Of a DNA stretch of 64,000 nt, positions 16,281-25,460 are shown piece after piece. The notes beneath the pieces were generated by a model. That model was given only the letters and a program-made list of their open reading frames with translations. It made no database searches and had not been told where the DNA came from. Source of the DNA: Paenarthrobacter sp. AR 02. GTDB taxonomy: Bacteria > Actinomycetota > Actinomycetes > Actinomycetales > Micrococcaceae. The stretch covers positions 124,001 to 188,000 of the forward strand of contig NZ_JAJUKH010000004.1 in NCBI RefSeq assembly GCF_021538675.1, read 5' to 3'. Position numbers and translations under genes: made by a program. Position 1 is the stretch's first letter. Each line of letters starts with the position of its first letter.

Positions 16281-18797
16281 GTGGCAAGCAAGCAGAAGGA
16301 GCGTGTCGTGGTGGAGGGCCACGAGCTCACCCTCACCAACCTGGGCAAAATCATCTACCCCGAAACCGGCACCACCAAGGCCGAGGTGCTGGAGTACTAC
16401 GCTGCCGTGGCGCCGTTCCTCATCCCCGCGGCGGCCAACAGGCCCGTCACCCGCAAACGCTGGGTCAACGGAGTGGGCACTGCCGAGCATCCGGGCCAGG
16501 TTTTCTTCCAGAAGAACCTGGAGGACTCCGCGCCCAAATGGATACCGCGCGCCACCATCCACCATTCGGACCACACCAACGACTACCCCATGGTGAACAA
16601 CCTGGCCACGCTCACATGGATGGCCCAGATCGCCTCGCTGGAGATCCACGTTCCACAGTGGCAGGTTGACGCCGCAGGCAACCCGCTCCGCCCCGACCGT
16701 TTTGTGCTGGACCTCGATCCCGGCCCGGGCGCGGGGCTGCCTGAATGCGTCGAAGTGGCCAGGCTGGCCCGCTCCATCCTCCAGGACATGGGCATGGACC
16801 CCGTCCCCGTCACCAGTGGAAGCAAGGGCATCCACCTTTACACAGGTTTGGACGGGACCCTCAAGTCGGAGCAGGTTGCGGCCTTCGCCCATGAACTTGC
16901 CCGCGCTTTGGAGTCCGACCACCCGGGGCTGGTGGTCAGCGACATGAAGAAGTCCCTGCGCGCAGGCAAGGTCCTGGTGGATTGGAGCCAGAACAGCGGC
17001 AACAAAACCACCATCGTGCCGTACTCCCTGCGCGGCAAAGCCCACCCCACGGTTGCTGCGCCCCGAACCTGGCGGGAGCTGGATTCCCCCACGCTCGACC
17101 ATCTGGACTACACCGCCGTGATGGAACGGGTCCGGACCGGCAAGGACCATTTCGCCCCCATCTCGGACCGGCACCTGCCGCCGCACGGCGAAGACACCGA
17201 CGACGGCGATGCTGCTTCGGGCGGTTCGCGCGGCAGGGTGGTGACGGTGGAGAGCCGTCTCGCCAAATATGTCGGGATGCGCGATCCGGACAAAACCCCG
17301 GAGCCGTTTCCGTCGTCGTCGGCCGCTGCCGCGACGGCGCCCAGCGCGACATCCTCCGAACAGCCAAAACCGGGCGACCCTCCGCCGCCCGGCGGCATCT
17401 TCGTCATCCAGGAGCATCATGCACGGCGCTACCACCTGGACCTGCGTTTGGAGCACAACGGTGTCCTGGCATCCTGGGCATTGCCCCGTGGTGTTCCGGA
17501 AACACCCGAGCGGAACAATCTGGCCGTCCATACCGAAGACCACCCCATGGAGTACGCAACGTTCGCCGGGATCATTCCGAAGGGCGAGTACGGGGCGGGA
17601 ACCATGACCATTTGGGACCGCGGCGAGTACACCTGCGAGAAGTGGCGCGACGGCAAGGAAGTCATTGCCACCCTGACCGGCCAACCAGGCGGCGGGTTGG
17701 GCGGCACCAAGCGCTTCGCGTTGATCAATACGGGAGACCGTTGGCTGATCCACCTGATGAAGGAGCAGCCGGGAGCGCGCCGAACTCCGCCGGTGAAGGA
17801 CCCGAAGGCCGCCGCTCCCCCGGCCAAGCAGCCCCTCCGCGATTACGCCCCCATGCTGGCCACGTCCGGGACCACTGCGGACCTTAGCGGGAATGACTGG
17901 CTGTACGAGCTCAAATGGGACGGCATCCGTGCCGTCATCACCGGAACGGAGGGCAAGATCCGGCTCATGAGCCGCAACGGCAACGACCTCACAGCCACCT
18001 ATCCGGAGCTCACCGACCGCTCCTGCTGGCCGGAAGGCGACTTTGTTGCCGACGGGGAAATCGTGGCACTCGGCAAGGGCTCAAGGCCTGACTTCGGGCG
18101 GCTGCAACTCCGGATGAACCTGGTCAAGGCTGCCGACATCGAACGCGCCCGGGCTTCCGTTCCGGTGCAGCTCATGCTTTTCGACCTGATGTACGACGAC
18201 GGCACGGACCTCAGCGGACTGCCTTACGTTGAGCGCCGCGAAAGGCTGTCGGCGTTTGCGGGCCGCCTGAAGGCGGGATGTCCGCTGCATCTGTCGGCCG
18301 TCCTGGACCACGATGTCGAAGACCTCATGTCCAGCGCCGCCGAGTTGGGCCTTGAAGGGGTCATGGCCAAGAAAGCGGACAGCCGATACGCCGTGGGACG
18401 CCGCAGCAGGGCCTGGCTCAAGCTCAAACTGGAGCAAAGCCAGGAGGTTGTGGTGGGCGGTTGGCGGCCAGGGGCCGGCGCGCGGAGCGGAACCTTCGGG
18501 GCGCTGCTCCTGGGCATCCCCGACGGGGACCAACTGCACTATGTGGGCAGGGTGGGGACCGGGTTCAAGGACTGGCAACTGCGGGACATCATCGGGCAAC
18601 TGGAATCACGGGGCACCAGCGAATCCCCGTTCGCGGACATCCCTCGTGAGGACGCGGCCGGCGCCCACTGGGTGCGCCCGGACCTGGTGGCTGAGGTAAC
18701 TTTCGGCAACTGGACCGGGCCTGGCCGGCTGCGCCATCCGGTGTGGCGTGGTTGGCGCCCGGACAAGTCCCCCTCGGACGTGAGCCAGCCCAACTGA
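16281..18797 (+). CDS. ligD: ATP-dependent DNA ligase D
   Basis: An 838-residue fused repair enzyme with domains in the mycobacterial order. The polymerase/primase domain (about 1-290) has metal ligands in VLDLDPGPGAG at 142-152. The 3'-phosphoesterase domain (about 370-510) has QEHHARRYHLDLRLEHNG. The ligase domain (about 525-838) has the adenylated lysine in ELKWDGIRA, near residue 545, and KLKLEQSQEVVVGG. It fills and seals broken ends bound by Ku. Start is GTG 16281 behind GAGGAGAAGAG. Confidence 0.95.
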   Translation: MASKQKERVVVEGHELTLTNLGKIIYPETGTTKAEVLEYYAAVAPFLIPAAANRPVTRKRWVNGVGTAEHPGQVFFQKNLEDSAPKWIPRATIHHSDHTNDYPMVNNLATLTWMAQIASLEIHVPQWQVDAAGNPLRPDRFVLDLDPGPGAGLPECVEVARLARSILQDMGMDPVPVTSGSKGIHLYTGLDGTLKSEQVAAFAHELARALESDHPGLVVSDMKKSLRAGKVLVDWSQNSGNKTTIVPYSLRGKAHPTVAAPRTWRELDSPTLDHLDYTAVMERVRTGKDHFAPISDRHLPPHGEDTDDGDAASGGSRGRVVTVESRLAKYVGMRDPDKTPEPFPSSSAAAATAPSATSSEQPKPGDPPPPGGIFVIQEHHARRYHLDLRLEHNGVLASWALPRGVPETPERNNLAVHTEDHPMEYATFAGIIPKGEYGAGTMTIWDRGEYTCEKWRDGKEVIATLTGQPGGGLGGTKRFALINTGDRWLIHLMKEQPGARRTPPVKDPKAAAPPAKQPLRDYAPMLATSGTTADLSGNDWLYELKWDGIRAVITGTEGKIRLMSRNGNDLTATYPELTDRSCWPEGDFVADGEIVALGKGSRPDFGRLQLRMNLVKAADIERARASVPVQLMLFDLMYDDGTDLSGLPYVERRERLSAFAGRLKAGCPLHLSAVLDHDVEDLMSSAAELGLEGVMAKKADSRYAVGRRSRAWLKLKLEQSQEVVVGGWRPGAGARSGTFGALLLGIPDGDQLHYVGRVGTGFKDWQLRDIIGQLESRGTSESPFADIPREDAAGAHWVRPDLVAEVTFGNWTGPGRLRHPVWRGWRPDKSPSDVSQPN

Positions 18798-18814
18798 GTG
18801 GCAGTTGGGCTGGC
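18784..18814. terminator. Hairpin overlapping the ligD stop codon
   Basis: GCCAGCCCAACT (18784-18795) pairs perfectly with AGTTGGGCTGGC (18803-18814) around a 7-base loop. The ligD stop codon lies at the base of the loop. It is placed to terminate ligD and the convergent small gene. Confidence 0.68.
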
Positions 18815-18836
18815 TTCCACGTCAGAGTATTTGCGG

Positions 18837-19097
18837 CTAGGAGGAGTGGGGCATCTGCGGACGGCTGGTCCGGTGGACCGCAGTCACAGCGGCCCCCTGG
18901 CCCATACGACCGTGGGCCTGGTCGCGGTCCTTCGGGTGGCGGCGCTTGCCGTTACCGTCCGGCCACTGCTGGCTTTGATCCGTGCCGAGTGCCAACGCAA
19001 TGGCAGCGGGCTCGGGCATCGGAGCCATGTCCATGGACTCCACCAAGTGGCTTGCAACCTCAGGATTGATGTTTTCTGCAGAATGCTTCGCAGTCAT
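18837..19097 (-). CDS. Small hydrophilic protein of unknown function
   Basis: An 86-residue protein beginning MTAKHSAENINPEVASHLVE, with a C-terminal half rich in His, Arg, Gln and Pro and no membrane segment. A good ribosome site (AAAGGGAAG) precedes ATG 19097, which supports it as a real gene. No family recognised. It is followed by the ligD terminator and preceded by another small gene on the same strand, so the two may be cotranscribed. Confidence 0.55.
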   Translation of the reverse strand: MTAKHSAENINPEVASHLVESMDMAPMPEPAAIALALGTDQSQQWPDGNGKRRHPKDRDQAHGRMGQGAAVTAVHRTSRPQMPHSS

Positions 19098-19131
19098 GGT
19101 TCTTCCCTTTCAGTGTGCCTGTCCGTTGGAT

Positions 19132-19332
19132 TCACCAGCGGACCTTCTTCTCGGTCTTGGCTTGCTTGCCGCTGGCAGACGTGGGCTTGTGGCCTTTGCC
19201 GGTGCTCTGCCATCCTGCTGGCGCTCCGCCACCGGACTTGCTGGCGAGCATCGCCCGCTGGGCGTCCGTGAGCTTGGATTTGATACCGCCAGAAGCGGCT
19301 TGGTTTTTGTTGTCGGAAGGGTTGGCGGTCAT
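19132..19332 (-). CDS. Small lysine-rich protein
   Basis: A 66-residue, Lys/Ser/Gly-rich, probably disordered protein (KSKLTDAQRAMLASKSGGG, and a tail KQAKTEKKVRW). ATG 19332 follows TTTAGGAGTCCAT, a strong ribosome site; the frame continues to 19368 with no better start. Proteins of this kind occur next to stress genes in related Actinobacteria; no function is known to me. Confidence 0.6.
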   Translation of the reverse strand: MTANPSDNKNQAASGGIKSKLTDAQRAMLASKSGGGAPAGWQSTGKGHKPTSASGKQAKTEKKVRW

Positions 19333-19569
19333 ATGGACTCCTAAAGTGTGTGAGTCCTGAAGAGACACCTATCCCGTGCGTTGCGGTTCAAGAAAAGGGC
19401 GTCGACAACGGGAACGGCATGGAGGCAAGCCTCAACAGGCGTGGATTTTTGTCTTCTGAAACGCAGCAGGTGCACCATGACGGGCACTGGCCGGTCTACT
19501 CAAAAATCAGTGTTCCCATGCGTCATACCCTAACCAAGTTCCTCCGTGTTTGTGAACCCCTCGGCTAGC

Positions 19570-20391
19570 ATGGCTCCCGTGACCAGCATCGCTTCGATCG
19601 TCACCACCTTGCGGGCTGCGGGCTGTGTCTTCGCCGAAGACGAAGCCCAGCTCCTGATCAGCGCAGCCCGGACTCCGGACGAACTGGCCCGGATGGTGGA
19701 TCACAGGGTCCGCGGACTCCCGCTCGAACACATCGTGGGGTGGGTCGATTTCTGCGGGCAGCGGATGGCTGTGGGACCCGGCGTATTCGTTCCGCGGCGT
19801 CGAACGGAGTTCCTGGTCCGGCAGGCAGCGGCCATCGTCCGGCCGTCAACCGAGGGGCGCCGCGCCGCCGTCGTCGACCTCTGCTGTGGCTCCGGCGCGA
19901 TAGGCGCAGCTTTATCTGAACTGGTGGGTGGGCTCGAGCTGCACGCTGCCGACATCGATCCGGCCGCGGTCCAGTGTGCCCGGCGCAATGTGGAACCCCG
20001 CGGCGGCCACGTCCACCAAGGTGACCTCTACCAGGCACTCCCCCGCAGGCTCCGGGGCCGAGTCAATGTGCTCCTGGCCAACGCACCCTACGTGCCCACC
20101 GGGTCCATCGGGATGATGCCGCCGGAGGCCCGGCTCCACGAGCCGATGGTAGCGCTCGACGGCGGCGCTGACGGTTTAGCGGTGCAGCGTCGGGTCGCGT
20201 CGGGGGCACTTGAGTGGCTGGCGCCGCGTGGTGCCCTGCTGATCGAGACATCCACGGCACAGGCATCCGAAACGGCCGCGATCATGGTGGGTGCGGGGCT
20301 CGCGGCCACAGTGCTTTCGGATGAGTCGCTCGGGGCAACCGTGGTGCAGGGTTCACTTCACCTGGGGCCTTCGGACATTGGACAACAATGA
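19570..20391 (+). CDS. PrmC/HemK-like protein glutamine methyltransferase homologue
   Basis: A 273-residue SAM-dependent methyltransferase of the HemK/PrmC type. The N-terminal helical part includes the release-factor-binding segment PLEHIVGWVDFCGQRM and FVPRRRTEFLVRQA. The SAM-binding motif I is VVDLCCGSGAIGAAL. The catalytic NPPY loop is here NAPYVP, a substitution typical of a PrmC-related side family, so its target may not be release factors. ATG 19570 is chosen. Its stop overlaps the next gene's ATG by 4 bp. Confidence 0.82.
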   Translation: MAPVTSIASIVTTLRAAGCVFAEDEAQLLISAARTPDELARMVDHRVRGLPLEHIVGWVDFCGQRMAVGPGVFVPRRRTEFLVRQAAAIVRPSTEGRRAAVVDLCCGSGAIGAALSELVGGLELHAADIDPAAVQCARRNVEPRGGHVHQGDLYQALPRRLRGRVNVLLANAPYVPTGSIGMMPPEARLHEPMVALDGGADGLAVQRRVASGALEWLAPRGALLIETSTAQASETAAIMVGAGLAATVLSDESLGATVVQGSLHLGPSDIGQQ

Positions 20392-20846
20392 ACAAGAAAC
20401 TCATCCCACTCGCCGTTGCCGGCTTTCTGCTCGCGGGATGTTCATCAGCCGCGACCCAAGCCGGATCCGCGCCCAGCGCGCCTGTAACAAAGACGGAGGC
20501 CAGCCAGCCGGCAGTAGCCACTGAGGCTGTCCCGACCGCATCTGGCGAGGTCGACAAGACTGCAGACTTTAAGACGGCAAACGCCTCTGCGGCTTGGGCA
20601 GGTAGCATCACCGCCGTGACCGAGACGGAACCAGGCAGGCTCAGCATCGACACCACACTCATTGACCCGCGCGGAGCAGCGGACAGTGATGCAGCGAAGA
20701 CAGCCATAGCAATTTGCGAGTCCGCAGTTCAGCTCTACCAGCCCAGCAATGTAGCAGTGAAAGAAAAAGATGGAACCCACTTCGTCCTCTTCGGCCACCC
20801 CTCCGTACCCGTAGGTGCCTGCGCGGAAGTCCGAACGATCAGATGA
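20388..20846 (+). CDS. Lipoprotein of unknown function
   Basis: A 152-residue exported protein. The signal peptide is KKLIPLAVAGFLLAGCSS with the lipobox LAGC, so it is likely diacylglyceryl-anchored. The mature part has a Ser/Thr/Ala linker and then a compact domain (AAWAGSITAVTETEPGRLSI, then a CESAVQLY stretch), probably facing the cell wall. It overlaps the methyltransferase gene by 4 bp and should be cotranscribed with it. No family recognised. Confidence 0.75.
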   Translation: MNKKLIPLAVAGFLLAGCSSAATQAGSAPSAPVTKTEASQPAVATEAVPTASGEVDKTADFKTANASAAWAGSITAVTETEPGRLSIDTTLIDPRGAADSDAAKTAIAICESAVQLYQPSNVAVKEKDGTHFVLFGHPSVPVGACAEVRTIR

Positions 20847-21235
20847 TCGGAAGATCGGAACTTGCCAGGTCGGATCGTGCTTCCGTACCGGCACCTTCTA
20901 CCGACCACGCTTGGACGCACCGTTCCGCCACGCGATGAGCACCACGATGACCAAGCAATCCGTCAGTTTTTGACTCCGTTTCCACCCCTTTTGGTGGGCT
21001 TGGCTAAACAATTTGGTAACAACGCGCTTTGTGGGCAAAACCGGGCCGACATCCGCGTGTTTGCGGGGCAAGAGCGGGCAATGAGATGCAACACAGCTAG
21101 GCAATTTGCACCCCCAGACGGCCCAAAAATCGGATCTCAACTCGGGTTTTGAGCCAAAACCGCGTAAAATTGAAGGCCTGCCCAGAGCGGGGCAGCAGAA
21201 GTCGCAAGCAAATGACCTCCCTAGGAGAAGCCCAA
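20847..21235. other. Intergenic region before the MHS transporter
   Basis: 389 bp without a supportable gene. A short hairpin CCACC/GGTGG (20982-20997) may terminate the lipoprotein transcript. Near the right end GGTTTT (21145-21150) and AAAACC (21156-21161) form an inverted repeat, followed by a -10-like TAAAAT at 21165-21170. This is a plausible promoter and operator for the transporter. No matching -35 is obvious. Confidence 0.5.
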
Positions 21236-22879
21236 ATGCCCACAGACCAAAGCAACACCGTCTCTCCGGATGGCGCAAGGAACGCCACCGGACAGCAGGT
21301 ATCGGCAGGCCGCAACCCGGCCGCCGCAAACGCAGCAAACGCAATGAACGCAGTAAAGAACGCGGCGAAGAAGACAAAGCTTCGCCCGAAGCGCCGGCTC
21401 AAGGAGTCCGACGTCAACGTGGTGGACAAGCCCATGCTGAGGAAAGCTCTCGGCGGCACCATCGTCGGAAACACCATGGAATGGTACGACGTTGGCGTTT
21501 TCGGTTACCTCATCACCACCATGGGACCTGTATTCCTCCCTGAAGCGGACAAGTCCGTCCAGACACTCTTCCTGCTGGGCACCTTCGCCGCAACCTTCAT
21601 CGCGCGCCCCCTCGGCGGCGTCGTGTTCGGTTGGCTCGGCGACAAGGTGGGCCGCCAGAAGGTACTTGCAGCAACACTGATGATCATGGCGGCAAGTACG
21701 TTCGCCGTCGGCCTCCTTCCCGGTTACGCGCAGATCGGCATCTGGGCCGCCGCGTTGCTGGTGATCCTGAAGCTGATCCAGGGCTTCTCCACCGGTGGCG
21801 AGTACGCCGGTGCCACTACCTTCGTCAGCGAGTACGCGCCGGACAAGCGCCGTGGCTACTTCGCCAGCTTCCTGGATATGGGCAGCTACATTGGCTTCGC
21901 CCTCGGCGCCGCCCTAGTTTCCATCCTGCAGCTCACGCTCGGACAGGCTGCCATGGAGGAGTGGGGTTGGCGGATTCCGTTCCTGATCGCCGGGCCGCTG
22001 GGCCTGATCGCCGTGTACTTCCGCAGCAAGATCGAAGAATCCCCCCAGTTCCAGGCAACACTGGACGCCCAGGAGGCCACGGCCAAGAACGCAGCCTCGC
22101 AGGACGCAGCTGTTGCCAAGGGTCCCGTTGGCATCATCAAGGCCTACTGGCGCCAAATCATCCTGGCCATGATCCTCGCAGCCGCAGCCAACACCGTCGG
22201 CTACGCCCTGACGTCTTACATGCCTACATACCTCACGGATTCCAAGGGTTACGACCCCGTCCACGGCACCCTGCTGACCATCCCGGTCCTGGTGATCATG
22301 GCCGTGTGCATCCCGCTGACCGGTAAGCTCTCGGACCGCATTGGACGCCGCCCCGTCCTGTGGATTGGTGCAGGCAGCACCATCGTCTTCGCCATCCCTG
22401 CCTTCCTCCTGATCGGTATCGGAGAGATCTGGTCCACGCTGGCCGGCCTAGCGATGATCGCTTTCCCGGTGACGTTCTACATCGCCAACCTGGCTTCAGC
22501 CCTGCCAGCGCTGTTCCCGACGTCCAGCCGCTATGGCGGAATGGGCATCGCCTACAACTTCTCGGTAGCGATCTTCGGCGGAACCACGCCGTTCATCGTC
22601 CAGGGCCTCATTGAGGGCACCGGTGATGACATGATGCCGGCGTACTACCTGATGGCCACGTCCATCATCGGTGCGATCGCCATCTACTTCCTGCGTGAAT
22701 CGGCCCAGCGGCCGCTGCCGGGCTCCATGCCCAGCGTGGACACCCAGGCAGAAGCACGCGAACTCGTAGCTACGCAGGACACCAACCCGCTCATCAACCT
22801 GGACGAGATGCCATTCGACGGCCAGCCCATCGATGATGCAGTGTTCGGCAAAGGCAAGAAGGACATGACGCCCGCTTAG
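21236..22879 (+). CDS. MFS transporter, metabolite:H+ symporter (MHS/ProP-like) family
   Basis: A 547-residue inner-membrane symporter with 12 predicted segments. MHS landmarks are GNTMEWYDVGVFGYLITT, RPLGGVVFGWLGDKVGRQ and GGEYAGATTFVSEYAP. Relatives carry osmolytes, proline, alpha-ketoglutarate or aromatic acids with protons; specificity here is not evident. A long hydrophilic N-terminus rich in Asn, Ala and Lys (about 70 residues) precedes the first segment. ATG 21236 follows AGGAGAAG; the frame upstream is not used. It stands alone, with a hairpin downstream. Confidence 0.88.
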   Translation: MPTDQSNTVSPDGARNATGQQVSAGRNPAAANAANAMNAVKNAAKKTKLRPKRRLKESDVNVVDKPMLRKALGGTIVGNTMEWYDVGVFGYLITTMGPVFLPEADKSVQTLFLLGTFAATFIARPLGGVVFGWLGDKVGRQKVLAATLMIMAASTFAVGLLPGYAQIGIWAAALLVILKLIQGFSTGGEYAGATTFVSEYAPDKRRGYFASFLDMGSYIGFALGAALVSILQLTLGQAAMEEWGWRIPFLIAGPLGLIAVYFRSKIEESPQFQATLDAQEATAKNAASQDAAVAKGPVGIIKAYWRQIILAMILAAAANTVGYALTSYMPTYLTDSKGYDPVHGTLLTIPVLVIMAVCIPLTGKLSDRIGRRPVLWIGAGSTIVFAIPAFLLIGIGEIWSTLAGLAMIAFPVTFYIANLASALPALFPTSSRYGGMGIAYNFSVAIFGGTTPFIVQGLIEGTGDDMMPAYYLMATSIIGAIAIYFLRESAQRPLPGSMPSVDTQAEARELVATQDTNPLINLDEMPFDGQPIDDAVFGKGKKDMTPA

Positions 22880-22958
22880 GAACTCTTTGCCTGCAACTTC
22901 TGCGCAGTGACAACCACTGCAAGCGACACGGATAGTTCGCGGCCATGCGCCGCCCAAC

Positions 22959-23002
22959 GTAGCCACCAACCCCAAGGCGCTCTCCTTGAGGTTGGTGGCT
23001 AC
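22959..23002. terminator. Long hairpin after the MHS transporter
   Basis: GTAGCCACCAACC (22959-22971) pairs with GGTTGGTGGCTAC (22990-23002), and CAAGG/CCTTG extends the stem inward to a CGCTCT loop. It lies between convergent genes and probably terminates both; there is no U run. Confidence 0.65.
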
Positions 23003-23085
23003 GGTCGTTAAGGCACCACCTGCACGTTGCTCACCCGCTGTTTCGTTGTTGGCCAACGACGGAACTGCGGGCCTGCAACGGGCCC

Positions 23086-24501
23086 TTAGGACGACAGCAA
23101 CTTCCGCACCGCTTCCCCAATAATCCGCGCTCCTTCCGGGAAAGCACCGGGGTTGGGGCCAGCGTAGTTAAGCCTGATGTGCGGCCCTTCCGGCTCTGCT
23201 GGGAACCACTCGGTCCCTGCTGCGATGAGCACCCCCGCCGCTTCGCAATCCTTGGTGAGCTGCTCGACGTCGAACCCGTCCGGCATCCGCAGCCACAGGT
23301 TCAAGCCGCCTTTGGGCAGGTTGCTGAGGTGGGCTTCGGGAACGTGTTCCGCGAGGCTGGAGACCAGGAGGTCGCGGCGCGACTGCAGCTGATGGCTGAG
23401 TCCGCGAAGGTGGGTTTGCCACCCGGGCTGCGTGACGACGTCGAGCGCTGCCGCCTGCAGCAATCCGCTGACGTACATCGACTCTGCGGCCTGTGCGCCC
23501 ATGATCCGTTCCCGGGCGGGTCCGCGGGCGATAATCGCCGCAACCCGAACGGCCGGCGACACGCTTTTGGTCAACGAGCGGATGTAGACCACGTGGCCGG
23601 AATCGTCCTTGGCAGCTATCGGCGCGGAAGGCGCCGTGATCCCGAAATCGTGGGCCCAGTCATCCTCCACAAGGAAAGCGCCATGGTGCTGCACGATCCG
23701 CAGCACCTCTTCCCCACGCTTGACCGACCACTGCGCTCCCGTGGGATTGGCGAAGTTTGGCTGCGCGTAGAAGAGCCGGGCCCCGGATTCCTCGAAGGCC
23801 CTGTCCAGCTCGTCGGGATCGGGACCTTCTGGGCCGCTCGGTACGGGGATGATGTTCACGCCGGCCTGCCCCGCGGCCAGCAACGCACCCCAGTAGCTGG
23901 GCGATTCCACCAGCAGTGGTTGGCCGTGGCCCACCAGTCCGCGAAAAATGGAGCTGAGTCCGCTTTGGCTCCCGGGAAGAACGACGACGTCGCTCGGCTG
24001 GGGCGGCGTGACGCCAACCGGCGTGGAGGCGCCCAGTTCCTGCGCGAACCATGATTGCAGCTCAGGGATGCCCTGCGCCGGCGGCCTTGAGAGGGCAGCG
24101 TCTCCCCTGGCAGCCCGCGTGAGGGCGGCGCGGACCAGCCGCTCCGGGAGAAGCTCGCGGTCGGGATATCCGGAATGAAAAGCGATGGCATTGTTGGAAG
24201 CGCTGCGCATGGCAGCAGAGTTCAGGGGCCGCGGGGCCTGGGCCGACCTGAGGGCAGCGGTCTGCCAGCCGTAGTCCGATGGCCTCGCCGTGCGGTACGC
24301 CCGGACGAATGTTCCCACGCCCGGACGACTCTCGATCAGGCCTTGGGATGTCAGCGTCCGTAACGCCTTCTGGACCGTGACTGGACTGGCTTGGTACTCG
24401 GCCACGAGGTGGCGGGTTGATGGCAGCTTCGATCCCGGAGCAGCTTCAGAGATCCACTCTTTCAGTCGCACAGCGATGCGGGAACTGCTATCGTTATTCA
24501 T
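23086..24501 (-). CDS. MocR-type regulator (GntR HTH fused to aminotransferase domain)
   Basis: A 471-residue MocR/PdxR-family protein. The N-terminal winged HTH (about 5-70) has SKLPSTRHLVAEYQASPVTVQ and GLIESRPGVGTFV. A fold-type I aminotransferase domain (about 110-470) follows, with the PLP lysine in YIRSLTKSVSPAVRVA. Such proteins use PLP or an amino compound as a ligand rather than as catalysts. It is divergent from the EamA exporter and the two start codons overlap, so it is the obvious regulator of that gene. The operator candidate is the palindrome at 24511-24524. Confidence 0.9.
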   Translation of the reverse strand: MNNDSSSRIAVRLKEWISEAAPGSKLPSTRHLVAEYQASPVTVQKALRTLTSQGLIESRPGVGTFVRAYRTARPSDYGWQTAALRSAQAPRPLNSAAMRSASNNAIAFHSGYPDRELLPERLVRAALTRAARGDAALSRPPAQGIPELQSWFAQELGASTPVGVTPPQPSDVVVLPGSQSGLSSIFRGLVGHGQPLLVESPSYWGALLAAGQAGVNIIPVPSGPEGPDPDELDRAFEESGARLFYAQPNFANPTGAQWSVKRGEEVLRIVQHHGAFLVEDDWAHDFGITAPSAPIAAKDDSGHVVYIRSLTKSVSPAVRVAAIIARGPARERIMGAQAAESMYVSGLLQAAALDVVTQPGWQTHLRGLSHQLQSRRDLLVSSLAEHVPEAHLSNLPKGGLNLWLRMPDGFDVEQLTKDCEAAGVLIAAGTEWFPAEPEGPHIRLNYAGPNPGAFPEGARIIGEAVRKLLSS

Positions 24502-25432
24502 GAGTCACAATAGTAGCGCTACTACTCTTTCGCGGCCAGTGATATCCCCCAAGTCCTCAACCGGCATATGGTGGGGCCTCCTGGGAGTCGTCGCTTTCTC
24601 CTTCACCGTCCCCTTCACCCGGGTAGCCGTAGAGGGGTTGTCGCCCCTGTTCATTGGTGCCGGCCGGGCCGTAGTGGCAGCCCTTCTCGCGGCACTGGCC
24701 TTGGCCGTGAGCCGGCAGCGCCTTCCCCGGGGCCGGCAATGGTTCAGGCTGGCCGTAGTGGCCGGAGGCATCGTTGCGGGGTTCCCGTTGCTCACCACCT
24801 TCGCCCTTACCAGCACGTCCGCCAGCCACGGAGCGGTGGTCATTGCACTCCTTCCGGCAGCCACCGCCACGGTAGCGGTCATTCGGGGACGGGAGCGGCC
24901 CCGCCTCCTGTTCTGGGTCCTCACCGCAGTAGGCGTGATCGCGGCCCTCGCTTTCGCACTGGTCCAGTCGGGCGGTTTCGGTTCACTGCACTGGGCCGAC
25001 CTGCTGCTTCTTGGCGCAGTGCTGGCCGCCGCTGTGGGCTACGCGGAGGGCGGGTTGTTGGCCCGCGAACTCGGAGCCTGGCAGACCATCTCTTGGGCTT
25101 TGGTTGTGGCATCGCCCGTGATGATCCTGCTGACGGCCCTGACCCTGGGATCGGGGGTGCCCTCGGCCACGCCCGTTCAATGGCTGGGCTTCGCATACCT
25201 TGGCGTTGTGAGCATGTTCCTCGGCTTCTTCGCCTGGTACCGGGGGCTCGCGATCGGCCCCATGGCCCAGGTTAGCCAAATCCAACTGGTCCAGCCTGTC
25301 ATGAGCATCGCATGGGCTGCACTGTTACTGGGCGAATCCCTGAACTGGACCACCGTGGTGGGCGGCCTTGCAGTGATTCTCTGCGCAGGCGCTGCAGTCC
25401 GCGTCAGGCTCAACCCGCCGTCGGCTTCCTAA
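24500..25432 (+). CDS. EamA/DMT-superfamily transporter
   Basis: A 310-residue (or 297-residue) inner-membrane exporter of the drug/metabolite transporter superfamily with ten hydrophobic segments in two EamA repeats (WGLLGVVAFSFTVPFTRVAV and QWLGFAYLGVVSMFLGFFAW). Family members export amino acids or small metabolites. ATG 24500 overlaps the MocR start codon on the other strand. GTG 24539 in the same frame would leave the palindrome outside the coding region and may be the real start. PaiB follows after 28 bp. Confidence 0.85.
   Translation: MSHNSSATTLSRPVISPKSSTGIWWGLLGVVAFSFTVPFTRVAVEGLSPLFIGAGRAVVAALLAALALAVSRQRLPRGRQWFRLAVVAGGIVAGFPLLTTFALTSTSASHGAVVIALLPAATATVAVIRGRERPRLLFWVLTAVGVIAALAFALVQSGGFGSLHWADLLLLGAVLAAAVGYAEGGLLARELGAWQTISWALVVASPVMILLTALTLGSGVPSATPVQWLGFAYLGVVSMFLGFFAWYRGLAIGPMAQVSQIQLVQPVMSIAWAALLLGESLNWTTVVGGLAVILCAGAAVRVRLNPPSAS
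24511..24524. promoter_or_regulatory. Palindrome between MocR and EamA genes
   Basis: TAGTAGCGCTACTA is a perfect 14-bp palindrome located 10 bp upstream of the MocR start. Read on the minus strand it overlaps a -10-like TACTAT that ends eight bases before the MocR ATG, which suggests a leaderless transcript. It is a likely MocR binding site controlling both directions. Confidence 0.6.
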
Positions 25433-25460
25433 GACCCGCCACCCCGAAAGGACACCTCGC

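Noticed and set aside
16251..17753. 500-codon minus-strand frame opposite ligD
   Set aside because: Antisense of the ligD polymerase and phosphoesterase domains; also overlaps the ku start region.
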